Source: Agrobacterium sp. AGB01 (lineage in GTDB: Bacteria; Pseudomonadota; Alphaproteobacteria; Rhizobiales; Rhizobiaceae). From it: 64,000 nt of DNA. Below the pieces are notes generated by a model that searched no databases, was not told where the DNA came from, and worked only from the letters and a program-made list of their open reading frames with translations. Below are positions 43,199 through 51,533 of the stretch, piece by piece. The first letter of the stretch is position 1, and every line of letters starts with the position of its first letter. The stretch lies in contig NZ_JACVAB010000009.1 in assembly GCF_014851585.1 (NCBI RefSeq), positions 62,001 through 126,000 on the forward strand. Reading direction: 5' to 3'. The translations under genes and the position numbers were made by a program.

Positions 43199-43960
43199 TT
43201 ATTTGCCCTTCGGTGCGTCGTTTGGAAAAAGAAGGTGAGCGGTTTCGGCCTTTCTGCCCCCGCCGTCTGCGCCTCCCGTTGGTGGGTTGTCCTCCCGGAT
43301 CATCGATCCGACCTTTGCGAATATGCGGATAAGCTCGGGATGGTTGCCGCCGCCACTGGCGTTGAGGTATTCCCTCAAGGCGGGCGTGCCGAGCGTGGAA
43401 AGTGCGCGCTGGGCGCTGGAAACCGTGCCCTGCCATTTGTGGCCGCCAATGTCGCGGTCGCGTCGGGCCTCGTCGGCCCAGCCCTGAACACGGTTGGCCC
43501 AGTTTTCCGCCTGCGCCGCACCACGTCGTGATTGTGTTTCAATGAACTTGTCGGCCAGTTGCTGTGCCTGGCGTGTCGTCAGGCCCAGCTCCTTGAAGTC
43601 GCTGCCCATCGCATCCAGCAGTTCCTGGTCCACCTCCACGCCGTCAGGCATGGTGAGCGTATATTTGCCGTCGTCGGGAACCGTATCGTCAGGGTCTTTG
43701 GTGGCATCATCCTTTGTGGCGTTGTCGCCGTCCTTGCCTTTGCCATTGCCATCTGATGTATCGCCGCCGAAATCATCTTCACGATCGTCGTCGTCAAAGT
43801 CGCCATTAGCATTGCCAGCCGCATTGGCCTTATCATCGGGAAACAGCACGGCCTCGGGTGAGGGCGCATTGGCCTCGTTACCACCGCCGCCAAAGCTGTC
43901 GCCTTCGGCACTGAACAGCAATGCGGCGCGGCCCAGCCACCTGTTACGCATCAACGTCAT
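43199..43960 (-). CDS. Scaffolding protein
   Basis: ATG 43960 (MTLMRNRWLGRAALLFSAEG) overlaps the end of the Bbp19-like gene and gives 253 residues. An acidic, disordered N-terminal third (FDDDDREDDFGGDTSDGNG, then DGDNATKDDATKDPDD) leads to a helical segment with VEVDQELLDAMGSDFKELGLTTRQAQQLADKFIE, and a short basic or polar end. A disordered acidic front plus helical capsid-binding tail directly before the capsid gene is the standard scaffold pattern. Confidence 0.82.
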   Translation of the reverse strand: MTLMRNRWLGRAALLFSAEGDSFGGGGNEANAPSPEAVLFPDDKANAAGNANGDFDDDDREDDFGGDTSDGNGKGKDGDNATKDDATKDPDDTVPDDGKYTLTMPDGVEVDQELLDAMGSDFKELGLTTRQAQQLADKFIETQSRRGAAQAENWANRVQGWADEARRDRDIGGHKWQGTVSSAQRALSTLGTPALREYLNASGGGNHPELIRIFAKVGSMIREDNPPTGGADGGGRKAETAHLLFPNDAPKGK

Positions 43961-44297
43961 AGTCTTCGCCTTCCTCGCTGTCGGCACGGCGTTTCGCCGC
44001 CACCTTTTCTGCTTCCTTGAAATCAGCGATCGCCAGCAACAGCTTCGGGTACATGGTGGGGTCGATGCTATCGAGCTTGGCGATCAGCGTTCGCCCGGCC
44101 CCCTGCCTGCCGAGGATGTAGTTCGTTGCGTTGGTCAGTTCCCCGGAATAGGCATCGCGGTAAACAGCGCATTGTTCCAGCATCCAGAACAGCACACGCT
44201 TGCCGGCTTCGAGGGCAAAGACGTCACGAAACGCCGTCGTGATTTCATCACGCTCCGGGGTATGGGGGTGAGATGGTTGTTCGTTAAAATGGTCCAT
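43944..44297 (-). CDS. Bbp19-like phage head protein
   Basis: 117 residues: RDEITTAFRDVFALEAGKRVLFWMLEQCAVYRDAYSGELTNATNYILGRQGAGRTLIAKL matches the Bbp19-type domain (helical, with a W and the GR.GAG...I segment) encoded between portal and scaffold in the BPP-1 group. The acidic tail EEGEDYDVDA follows. Its start shares one base with the portal stop. The precise role in head assembly is unknown. Confidence 0.82.
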   Translation of the reverse strand: MDHFNEQPSHPHTPERDEITTAFRDVFALEAGKRVLFWMLEQCAVYRDAYSGELTNATNYILGRQGAGRTLIAKLDSIDPTMYPKLLLAIADFKEAEKVAAKRRADSEEGEDYDVDA

Positions 44298-45982
44298 TAG
44301 CCTAGTCCAAGCTGGCGCAGCAGCGCGTTGCCATTGGGGTTTTCATTGGCGCTGGCCAAAAGTTCTGCGGCCTGTGCACCCTGGTTCAGCGCCGGTGCCA
44401 TGGTCGCGGCCATTTCGGCACTTTGCTGCGCCTGCGCCTGTTGCGCGCGTTGTTCACGCAGCGCCGCCACCTTGTCATCGGCAAGGATCATGGAAGGCGG
44501 CGCACCGATAGCCTCGATGTAAAGGTCAATCGCCTCGTCGGCATCCAGCTTGTCCAGTGCTTCCGGTCGTGCCCCGGCCAGCTGGCCAATAAAGGCCACA
44601 CCGCGCTCAATCGGCCCGGTGGAAACTGCCTGCTGCGCCTGCGCCAGGGTGGAGATATATTCCACTTTCAGTTCCAGCCCCTGCAGCTCCTCCGGTGGCG
44701 GCGGCAGTTCGTCGCGCGCCACCAGAATGTCATAGGTCCGGTCAATGGTTGGGCCCAGCTGGTCGCCAAACACGTTTTCCAGCACAGGTCCCAGCTGCAA
44801 CAGCTGTTCTTCCTTGCGCTGCGTCAGTTCAAACTGGTTGCGCGGCTGCACGCCTTCCATGTTGGTAATGGCAAAAAACAGATCGGCAAAAAACGTCCGG
44901 TCAATGCGGATCTGCGTTTCCCGGATGTCTTCGCGCAGTTCGGAAAGGCTCAGGTTCACTTCCATCGCCGGGCGAAAACCCTTGCCAGCGGGGTCGTCAA
45001 CATAGTTCACCGCACCCGGCAACAGCGAGTTGGGGCTGTTCTGCATGGAGGTTGGCGCGTTCATCGGCGGGCGTACCTTTTTGTCGATGCCCTCCAGCTT
45101 GCGCATCTGCTCCAGCTGCAACATCTTGATGTCGGCCAGCGCCTTTTGCCCCGGCGAAAGGGAATAATGGTCGTCGTCGGAAAGCTCCCAGGCCGGCGCA
45201 ATGATCGGGTTGCTGTCAAAGCCGCTTTCTTCCAAAAGCTCGGTGCCGATTTCGTCCACCCAGTAATTGGAAAGGAACGGCTTGTTGCGCTTGTCGCGCA
45301 TCGTCTCGTCGCGGTCGTAACGCGGCTCAATCGCGTGGTAGACGTCAAAACATTCGGAATATTTGGCCGTGTCATACAGGCCCCGAATGCGCTGCGGCAC
45401 CTGCTCGTAGCCGAAGCGCTCGACAATGCGCTGCACGTTCCAGCGAAACACCCGGTACAGCGTCGTCGCGCGGCCCTTGTGGTTGCGCGCCAGCCAGAAC
45501 CGGCCATGCACCAGCTGCTGCACGCGAATAACCGTTTCCTCGTCTTCCACCAGAATGGCAACCGACTGGCCAAACTGGCCAAGGTCGCCATACCCCACAT
45601 GAAAGGCACGGTAGAGGTTGGAGGCGGCAAACACCTCGCGCATCTTGTCCTGCACGGCGGCCAGATAGGCCTTTACTGCATCCACCTTTTTCAAGCTTGG
45701 ATCAAAGGTCGTCAGCCGGAACCATGGCCGGGCAGGCGATGTCAGGCCGGAATGCATGCCAGATTTCAGCGTGTCGCAGGCATGTGTGCCGGTGCTGTCA
45801 ATAATCTTGGCGCGGGTGCGCGGCCCGTCGCGGTCGCCCCCAAGGCGCAACCGGGTCGGTTCAATGTAATCGGCCAGCGACCGCCATTCCGCTTCCCAAG
45901 GCTGGCGAAGCTGCTTCAGCTCTTCCAGGCGGCGACGGTGGTAGGCAATCTGGCTTTCGTCGGTTCGGCGGGTGTCTGCCAT
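44297..45982 (-). CDS. Portal protein (head-to-tail connector)
   Basis: 561 residues, normal for podoviral portals. It starts ADTRRTDESQIAYHRRRLEELKQLRQPWEAEW, followed by SLADYIEPTRLRLGGD, GTHACDTLKSGMHSGLTSPARPWFRL and LGQFGQSVAILVEDEETVIRV. The channel-loop helix region includes MRKLEGIDKKVRPPMNAP, and the C-terminus is Gln/Ala-rich. These are the landmarks of Head_tail_connector-type portals. The protein forms the dodecameric ring for DNA packaging. Packaging would need a terminase from elsewhere. Confidence 0.9.
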   Translation of the reverse strand: MADTRRTDESQIAYHRRRLEELKQLRQPWEAEWRSLADYIEPTRLRLGGDRDGPRTRAKIIDSTGTHACDTLKSGMHSGLTSPARPWFRLTTFDPSLKKVDAVKAYLAAVQDKMREVFAASNLYRAFHVGYGDLGQFGQSVAILVEDEETVIRVQQLVHGRFWLARNHKGRATTLYRVFRWNVQRIVERFGYEQVPQRIRGLYDTAKYSECFDVYHAIEPRYDRDETMRDKRNKPFLSNYWVDEIGTELLEESGFDSNPIIAPAWELSDDDHYSLSPGQKALADIKMLQLEQMRKLEGIDKKVRPPMNAPTSMQNSPNSLLPGAVNYVDDPAGKGFRPAMEVNLSLSELREDIRETQIRIDRTFFADLFFAITNMEGVQPRNQFELTQRKEEQLLQLGPVLENVFGDQLGPTIDRTYDILVARDELPPPPEELQGLELKVEYISTLAQAQQAVSTGPIERGVAFIGQLAGARPEALDKLDADEAIDLYIEAIGAPPSMILADDKVAALREQRAQQAQAQQSAEMAATMAPALNQGAQAAELLASANENPNGNALLRQLGLG

Positions 45983-45985
45983 GTC

Positions 45986-46222
45986 TCAGGCTCCAAGCAA
46001 TGTCTTTTTGCCATCCATGCCGGAAAGCGTCGGTGACAGCGTGTTGGCAAAAGTGCCAACGCCGGTACCTGAGGTCAGAATGGTGCTGGCAGAACCACGA
46101 ATGCGGTCGGAGGTGCGCCGCGCCGCAGAACTCTGGCCCACGGCATAATCTGGCGTCTTCTGCTGCGCGTATTCCGGCGGCGCCTGAACAGTCGGGGTTT
46201 TCGGGGTCTTGAACATGCACAT
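45986..46222 (-). CDS. Small phage protein ending KKTLLGA
   Basis: ATG 46222 (MCMFKTPKTPTVQAPPEYAQ) gives 78 residues. The ending GMDGKKTLLGA, with STILTSGTGVGTF before it and a Pro-rich front, is a pattern I know from short proteins encoded just upstream of portals, or with core proteins, in podoviruses. Three bases separate it from the portal start. The role is unknown. Confidence 0.72.
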   Translation of the reverse strand: MCMFKTPKTPTVQAPPEYAQQKTPDYAVGQSSAARRTSDRIRGSASTILTSGTGVGTFANTLSPTLSGMDGKKTLLGA

Positions 46223-46227
46223 GAGCG

Positions 46228-46650
46228 TTATCCAATGTTGAGAAGAATGAGGATGAACACGGCAACCGGCACACCGGTATTGATGCCGCAAAGGGTCGCA
46301 TGCAGGGCGCCATGCGCCCGCCGACCGGATGAAAGTTTTGGGAGGTTTGCAGGGGATTTCGCGGCCAGATTGTCAGCCACAACAGCACCGGCAACGGGCA
46401 GGGTGGAAAACATCGCAAGCCACAGGAAGAAATTGTCAGTGCTGAACAGCCACAACAGCAGGCAAACGCAAAACAGCATCACGCAGAACAATCGGCCATT
46501 GGTTGCGGCATTCTGCCGACGGGCAATACTCACCGCCAGCACGTCACGCACCGCAACAGGGCTCTTGAATTTTATATCAATGTTGCTGCTGCTGTTGTCT
46601 GTCTGGCCGCTATCAGTCTGACCATTTTCACTGGCCTGCCCATAATCCAT
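46228..46650 (-). CDS. Small membrane protein at the head of the phage block
   Basis: ATG 46650, with GGAG 8 bases upstream, gives 140 residues; ATG 46680 is possible. A polar N-terminal region of about 50 residues precedes two or three hydrophobic segments (LFCVMLFCVCLLLWLF, FFLWLAMFSTLPVAGAVV) and a last helix PVAVFILILLNIG. It has a holin-like size and shape but charge and loop features are not decisive. The stop lies 5 bp before the next gene, so it is part of the phage transcript. Confidence 0.62.
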   Translation of the reverse strand: MDYGQASENGQTDSGQTDNSSSNIDIKFKSPVAVRDVLAVSIARRQNAATNGRLFCVMLFCVCLLLWLFSTDNFFLWLAMFSTLPVAGAVVADNLAAKSPANLPKLSSGRRAHGALHATLCGINTGVPVAVFILILLNIG

Positions 46651-47007
46651 AAATCCCGCTCCACCGGCCACATCGGCCATCGAGTGGAGTGTTAGCGGTC
46701 AATGGTTGTGAGGGTGGAATGGGGGGGCGTTGTGCTGTTGAAGTTGGTTTGCAATCTCTTGCGTTAATATACCTGGCTAGCATTCAAGTTTTAAGAAGAT
46801 GGATTGCTGACAGAGTTTTGCTTATCTAAATCGGTCGCATCCCGTGCGAAGAATAGCTACAGGGTAGCCCTTAGATAGCCGTTCGCAAAGATTTACAGAT
46901 TAGACGTATCTGCTGACATAAATTCAAACGCTTTTCACCCTTGAGATTATCAGTCAAACTGATATGCAACCAGTAAGTGTCAACTTACTCTCTACTATGA
47001 GCGATCA
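46651..47007. other. Gap between the phage block and the ATPase operon
   Basis: An AT-rich non-coding stretch that should hold the divergent promoters. Two perfect dyads stand before the ATPase gene (listed separately). No terminase fragment, tRNA or attachment-site core could be recognised on either strand. Confidence 0.55.
46948..46989. promoter_or_regulatory. Two perfect dyads before the ATPase operon
   Basis: TATCAGT-CAA-ACTGATA at 46948-46964 and AGTAAGT-GTCA-ACTTACT at 46972-46989, the second starting 8 bp after the first. They end 18 bp before ATG 47008. They may be operators, as found before controller-regulated modification genes, or RNA hairpins that affect start access. No controller gene is visible. 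Confidence 0.55.
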
Positions 47008-48909
47008 ATGTCAAGCACATCTGAAGCTGAACCTGAGCTGCCTCTAGCTGGCAAGATCGAAGAGAGCGCCCATACAAGGCGACCCGTAGAGGGTAATTTA
47101 AAAACAAATGATCGCATTATTGCGCGCGTTACTGACGGAATTTATCGAGAGCCGTGGTCTGCCTTCAGGGAGATGATCTCAAACGCGTACGACGCTGATG
47201 CTACATCGGTTTCGATCGACTGTGACTACCCATTTTTTAAAGAAATCCGTATCACGGATAACGGTAATGGAATGGATGAACACATTATCGGGGACCTTCT
47301 CGAGAATATTGGTGGTAGCTCTAAGCGGACCGCTCGCGGAAAAACACTGGGAACTGCTAATACTACAGATCCCACGCGGAGCCCGGCGGGTAGAAAGCTT
47401 ATTGGCAAGATTGGTATTGGTCTTTTCGCCGTTGCCCAGCTTACCCAGCAATTCCAGATTATAAGTAAACGAAAGGGAGACAGCAAAAGAGTATCTGCGT
47501 CGATACGTCTTCACACCTATCAAGAAGACAGCTTAATTGATGAGCAAGACGCATCTAACTACGTCAGCGGCACCTATAGTGTGCTAGCAGAAGAAACGAC
47601 GGATGTGGATATTCATGGGACAACAATAATTCTGACCGGAATTCGTCCTGCCATCAGAGAAAAATTACAGAGCCAAGACATATGGTCTGCGATTGATGAG
47701 CACAACATGGATGATGGCACCGGACTTATCGATGTCGTCCTGCCTCCGCGATTTAACATTGGTCGACTCGATGAAAAGGGTCATCTCGTTAAACCTCCCG
47801 AGCTACCTTGGTCATCGACGGACTCGCCTGAGAAAAAGTTTCAGCAACTGGTAGAGGCCGCAATCTCGACAACGCGATCATCGAAAGAGCAAGCCAACCT
47901 TGCCCATTTTGATAACTATCTGAAAATGATCTGGCGGATCAGCGTAGCCTCTCCAGTCGCTTACATACACGGTCATCCCTTCGACCTGCGGGAAACGGAT
48001 GGATATGATCTGTACGAAATTTCGAACAAGAAAAAAGGTGCAGCCAACCGCGTAGATATCGGGGACCAAACCATCCGTGAGGCGTTTGATATGGTCGCAG
48101 GTAATGCGAGTTCACTACCATTCTCCGTGTGCATCGATTCGGTTGAGTTGCGTAGACCAATTCAGCTTCCAAAGGAATTGGCGTCGACGTCTCGATTAGA
48201 GCGGCCGCTTATATTTGTGGGCAAAGTAAGTACCGATTTCGGAGGCGCAACGGCGGAACGATCTGGCGGGAGGCTGTCATTCGAGGCTTACCTTTATTGG
48301 AACACACGGATCGTTCCCAAAGAGAATATTGGGTCGATAGTTCGTGTAAATGACGCTAGCGGTACTCTCTTCGATCCCGAATTTCTGGGCTATCAGGTTT
48401 CAGAACAGACCCGTAAGAAGCAAATCACTTGCGAGATATTTGTCACGGAGGGGTTGGACGGAGCGCTGAATATTGACCGTGAATCGTTTAATACGAGCAA
48501 TCCGCACTACCTTTATATTCAGAGGTGGCTTCATAGCGCTTTTAGACAATTTGCTACCATGCATAAAAGGTTGGGTAAGCAGGCCAAAAATGTAGATTCA
48601 TCTTTGGTGCAACCTAAGGAATACTATGAAAAGTCGGCGGCGATCTGGACAAAGATGCGTGGTGACGAGTTCCCGCCTCCACCCATATTAAGGTCAAGCT
48701 CGCTATCACCTCACGATGATTTTGTCGTGGGCGATATTCCCGTGTCTCTCCAGATACGCGAAAATATGCCACCCGCATCAAAGAAAACAGAGCTTATCGA
48801 TGCCGTGTCAATAGTTCTTGATGCCCATGGTGTCTTAGAGAGACTGACGGATGAGGGACGAGCCGAACTGATTTTCGACCTGGTCTCGATCTTAGAGAGT
48901 GCCGAATGA
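47008..48909 (+). CDS. GHKL (HATPase_c_3) ATPase of a candidate defence/modification locus
   Basis: 633 residues. The N-terminal Bergerat ATP-binding fold is complete. The N box is FREMISNAYDADAT (Glu55, Asn59, Asp62), the G1 box is ITDNGNGM (82-89), and the glycine-rich lid is GRKLIGKIGIGLFA (128-141). This layout, with an AxxA-type lid loop and long middle part, is that of Hsp90/MORC/MutL-type ATPases of the HATPase_c_3 group, which often accompany restriction-modification genes. The C-terminal 300 residues carry no recognised domain and probably act as transducer. It shares ATGA with the next gene, so the two products are made together. A clear ribosome site is absent; the leader contains the dyads listed above. 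Confidence 0.85.
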   Translation: MSSTSEAEPELPLAGKIEESAHTRRPVEGNLKTNDRIIARVTDGIYREPWSAFREMISNAYDADATSVSIDCDYPFFKEIRITDNGNGMDEHIIGDLLENIGGSSKRTARGKTLGTANTTDPTRSPAGRKLIGKIGIGLFAVAQLTQQFQIISKRKGDSKRVSASIRLHTYQEDSLIDEQDASNYVSGTYSVLAEETTDVDIHGTTIILTGIRPAIREKLQSQDIWSAIDEHNMDDGTGLIDVVLPPRFNIGRLDEKGHLVKPPELPWSSTDSPEKKFQQLVEAAISTTRSSKEQANLAHFDNYLKMIWRISVASPVAYIHGHPFDLRETDGYDLYEISNKKKGAANRVDIGDQTIREAFDMVAGNASSLPFSVCIDSVELRRPIQLPKELASTSRLERPLIFVGKVSTDFGGATAERSGGRLSFEAYLYWNTRIVPKENIGSIVRVNDASGTLFDPEFLGYQVSEQTRKKQITCEIFVTEGLDGALNIDRESFNTSNPHYLYIQRWLHSAFRQFATMHKRLGKQAKNVDSSLVQPKEYYEKSAAIWTKMRGDEFPPPPILRSSSLSPHDDFVVGDIPVSLQIRENMPPASKKTELIDAVSIVLDAHGVLERLTDEGRAELIFDLVSILESAE

Positions 48910-50147
48910 ACACTACTGATGATGACGATTTCAGCGATTCCGTTTTGCCTCCCGAAGCTTCCCCGCTTGCGTCGCCTGAACCTCTACAGTTCGAGCCATG
49001 GCATAAGCCGCGCAAGCAATACGTGCGGGTTGAGCAGTGGCTACGGCATGTCGAAGGCATCTTTCGGACTTTAGGACCACAAAGTTTTGTTGACGGTGAG
49101 CCGTTACGATACATGACATTGCCGGGTCCAGATCTGCTTGACATACGAATGGTCGCGGATTTTTGTTCCAGTAAATCAATCAAATTGCGGTATACCGGTT
49201 TTTGTCACTCGACTGACACTGAGGAGCGTAGACTTCGGCAAAATGTCAATGAATTCTCTTTAACTCACAAAGAGTCGGTCGTTAGCAGTTCAAAGGTTGT
49301 TCGCTCGCGGCTGCAGGACGTGGGCATTAAGAACTCTGAGGCGGCTATTGAGATGGTCAAGGGTGGGCCTTTTGACATAATCAACATTGATGCTTGCGAG
49401 CCGCTAGCAGGAGATGACGAGAATGCCTCTGGACGTCTTGTTGATGCAATTCGCTCGATTACTGCGTACCAACTTGCGAACCGCCGGAAGTCCTGGATAC
49501 TTTTTTTAACGACGCCAATACAAGCTGACTCTATATCGAAAAGTAGTATGGCTGCGCTCAATGAGCAGGTTGTAATAAACACGAAGAATGATGAGTTGTT
49601 TGCAGAAGAGCTTTCCACTCGTTTCGAAACTGGAGAGGATGTTGCAGCGTACCTAGACCGTGTTTCTAAAGACAATGGCGACGTTCTGTTATCTGTTTTC
49701 TCACTTGGTATATCCAAGTGGCTTATCCACTTGGCGGAGCAAGCCACGTTTAAAGTGAAGAAACTAAAAGGCTACAGCTATTCGATGTTTCGCAAGCCCC
49801 CGTATGACGCGAATATGGTTTCACTATGCTTCCTTTTTGAGCCTAACGAAATCGTTATCCAAGATGGGACCGGATTGACTGGAAACCCGCCAGCTATAGC
49901 TGCTAACGGAGATCCGGCCATATCATTACATGTGCGGGCGTTGAGAAAGTCATTCGAAATCGAGAATCTCGATACTAAATTACGCGCAAATAAGTCTCTC
50001 CACGACGAAATGGTGGCGCAAAGCAAGGAAATTCTTAAGAGAGTCGGTTATCCTGTTGACGATGCAGTCGCCGGTTACGATGCATGGTTGGTTACTAAGG
50101 AGCAGATTTTCAGCGACGAAAATCAACCTGAGAAACAATTGATTTAG
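48906..50147 (+). CDS. Unknown partner of the GHKL ATPase, possible methyltransferase-like Rossmann fold
   Basis: 413 residues. The start overlaps the ATPase stop (ATGA), which argues for a stoichiometric complex. Acidic N-terminal residues precede QWLRHVEGIFRTLG. The segment MTLPGPDLLDIRMVADFC (70-87), followed by KLRYTGF and later GPFDIINIDACEP (154-166), has the spacing of motif I, II and IV strands of class I methyltransferase-like folds, but the usual catalytic motif is not evident. The C-terminal half (GYSYSMFRKPPYDANMVSLCFLFEPN) is unclassified. No nuclease motif was recognised. The gene converges with the C5 methyltransferase gene, overlapping it by 38 bp at the 3' ends. Confidence 0.65.
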   Translation: MNTTDDDDFSDSVLPPEASPLASPEPLQFEPWHKPRKQYVRVEQWLRHVEGIFRTLGPQSFVDGEPLRYMTLPGPDLLDIRMVADFCSSKSIKLRYTGFCHSTDTEERRLRQNVNEFSLTHKESVVSSSKVVRSRLQDVGIKNSEAAIEMVKGGPFDIINIDACEPLAGDDENASGRLVDAIRSITAYQLANRRKSWILFLTTPIQADSISKSSMAALNEQVVINTKNDELFAEELSTRFETGEDVAAYLDRVSKDNGDVLLSVFSLGISKWLIHLAEQATFKVKKLKGYSYSMFRKPPYDANMVSLCFLFEPNEIVIQDGTGLTGNPPAIAANGDPAISLHVRALRKSFEIENLDTKLRANKSLHDEMVAQSKEILKRVGYPVDDAVAGYDAWLVTKEQIFSDENQPEKQLI

Positions 50148-51159
50148 CAACTGCGTAAGCTAGAGGAGGGGGGACGGCTTCGCTGACCTGCTTGACCTGG
50201 GAGGAAAGCGATCCTTGTAGGACGGTTTCACGAGGGAAGCCTTGAAGTATCATTGCTTCCAAAACGCTAAGTCTTCTAGTGCAGCTCGGGTGAATATGAA
50301 CTTCACGATTGCCGTATGACGCAGTGTAACTTGGTTTATCCCAACTAAGCGTTTTGAAGCTCCGTTTTCCAACGAAACCCTCTACCAGTTCACCTGAGCC
50401 AAACTTCGGAGATTTCGGTGTCATACACCAGTGGTTCGGATGAAAAGGAATGTCGCCGTCTTTCAGCGTACGATTATAGAATGTCGGCTCAGGCAAATCT
50501 CCAATTGCCAAGCGAACAGTCTTAAATTCACTCGACTTCTGAGGTGCAATCCATTCAGAGCGGCTGAAATTCTTATTTAAAGCGACAAGAAAAAGACGTT
50601 TACGATTTTGTGGAACATCATAGTTTACGGCATCCAATGTTGTAATAGTTACAAAGAAGCCGTTTTTTTTCAGTCGCTCTTTTTCCAGCGCTAAAATATC
50701 GCCTCCACGACTCCCGGCAAGCGCGGGTACGTTTTCCATGACGATAAAGCTCAACGGCTTTCGCTTGTGGAGCGACAGGGCAATATCGAAGAACCGATGG
50801 ACGAGTTGATTACGAGGATCATGCTGTCCACCATACCTGTTGGCTAAAGAGAAGCCCTGGCAGGGCGGTCCGCCTATAACTCCGACGGGAGCAAACTCAT
50901 TGCCGAAATGGCTATCAAGATTTTCAACTGATAGAGAAAATATGTCCTGTTCTATGGCTTTGCCGCGTGGAAAAGACCTAGACCATGACGCTAGACTGTC
51001 TTTGCGCTTATCATAGGCGAGAGAAGTTACAAAGCCTGCTTGGTGAAATCCTAAATCTAGACCGCCAGACCCGCAAAACAGACTCAGAAGATTGGCTTGG
51101 GATTCACTCGGCAAAGAACTCTTTGCCAATTTAGGTGAGATTGTATTCATTCGGGCCAC
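50110..51159 (-). CDS. C5-cytosine DNA methyltransferase
   Basis: 349 residues (start 51159; ATG 51150 also possible). All key motifs are present in order: motif I LLSLFCGSGGLDLGF, motif IV GGPPCQGFS with catalytic Cys100, motif VI ENVP (142-145), motif VIII QNRKRLF, then a target recognition region of about 195-285, and motifs IX/X near RLSVLEAMILQGFP and QVSEAVPPPLA. It transfers methyl from S-adenosylmethionine to C5 of cytosine within a target that cannot be read from sequence. It faces the ATPase pair tail to tail. A restriction enzyme is not seen beside it unless the 48906 gene is one. Confidence 0.93.
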   Translation of the reverse strand: MARMNTISPKLAKSSLPSESQANLLSLFCGSGGLDLGFHQAGFVTSLAYDKRKDSLASWSRSFPRGKAIEQDIFSLSVENLDSHFGNEFAPVGVIGGPPCQGFSLANRYGGQHDPRNQLVHRFFDIALSLHKRKPLSFIVMENVPALAGSRGGDILALEKERLKKNGFFVTITTLDAVNYDVPQNRKRLFLVALNKNFSRSEWIAPQKSSEFKTVRLAIGDLPEPTFYNRTLKDGDIPFHPNHWCMTPKSPKFGSGELVEGFVGKRSFKTLSWDKPSYTASYGNREVHIHPSCTRRLSVLEAMILQGFPRETVLQGSLSSQVKQVSEAVPPPLAYAVAKSIVSQVDFRR

Positions 51160-51513
51160 TCCTGCGGACGTTAGTTGATCCGAGTTTACCTAGTTGCCTT
51201 ACTGGATAGAGTAGCCCTCAGACTAGAGTAGCGTGGTTAGCAGAGTCGTCTACTGCTGAAAAGCCATCTCCGGGGAAAACCACATCCGTTGGTGATATTG
51301 TCCTACATTCTTGGGTGTCAGGTGATGGTAAATTCCTTATGGCATGCGAATTCTTATCTGTATGGCTGTGAACGGTTGTCAGTGTCGAAGCATTTGATTG
51401 CCTGAACGGTATTAGGAAAGTCACCCATTGATGATACGGCGGCCCTGCGATGTCATGTAGAAAGCCACACTCCATAACATCGTCTCGATCACCACACTTG
51501 ACTCCATCACAAC
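51160..51513. other. Gap between methyltransferase and arsR, no confident gene
   Basis: A minus-strand open frame ends at 51218 and passes across this region and the arsR gene. Its part inside the gap would read MECGFLHDIAGPPYHQWV from an internal Met. It lacks a ribosome site and the rest looks like arsR antisense. A promoter for the methyltransferase is expected near 51170-51200. Confidence 0.5.
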
Positions 51514-51533
51514 ATATCCAATAATCTGGATAT
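51514..51533. promoter_or_regulatory. ArsR operator directly before the arsR start
   Basis: ATATCCA at 51514-51520 and TGGATAT at 51527-51533 form a perfect dyad with a 6-base spacer. It touches ATG 51534, so there is no room for a ribosome site. Either the transcript is leaderless or a later start is used. Confidence 0.7.

Larger units (their letters stand above)
41386..46650 (-). mobile_element. Podovirus head gene block (right half of a split prophage-like cluster)
   Basis: Eight minus-strand genes in the order of BPP-1-like podoviruses: membrane protein, KKTLLG-tail protein, portal, Bbp19-like, scaffold, major capsid, Bbp16-like, small protein. They are tightly packed, several with overlaps. 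The upstream terminase genes expected beyond the portal are missing; a divergent ATPase gene stands there instead. The tail block that should follow lies 20.4 kb to the left in the same orientation. Confidence 0.87.

Noticed and set aside
42092-46036. Very long plus-strand open frames opposite capsid and portal genes
   Set aside because: They are antisense shadows of GC-rich genes, with Arg/His/Gly-rich composition and no recognisable domain.
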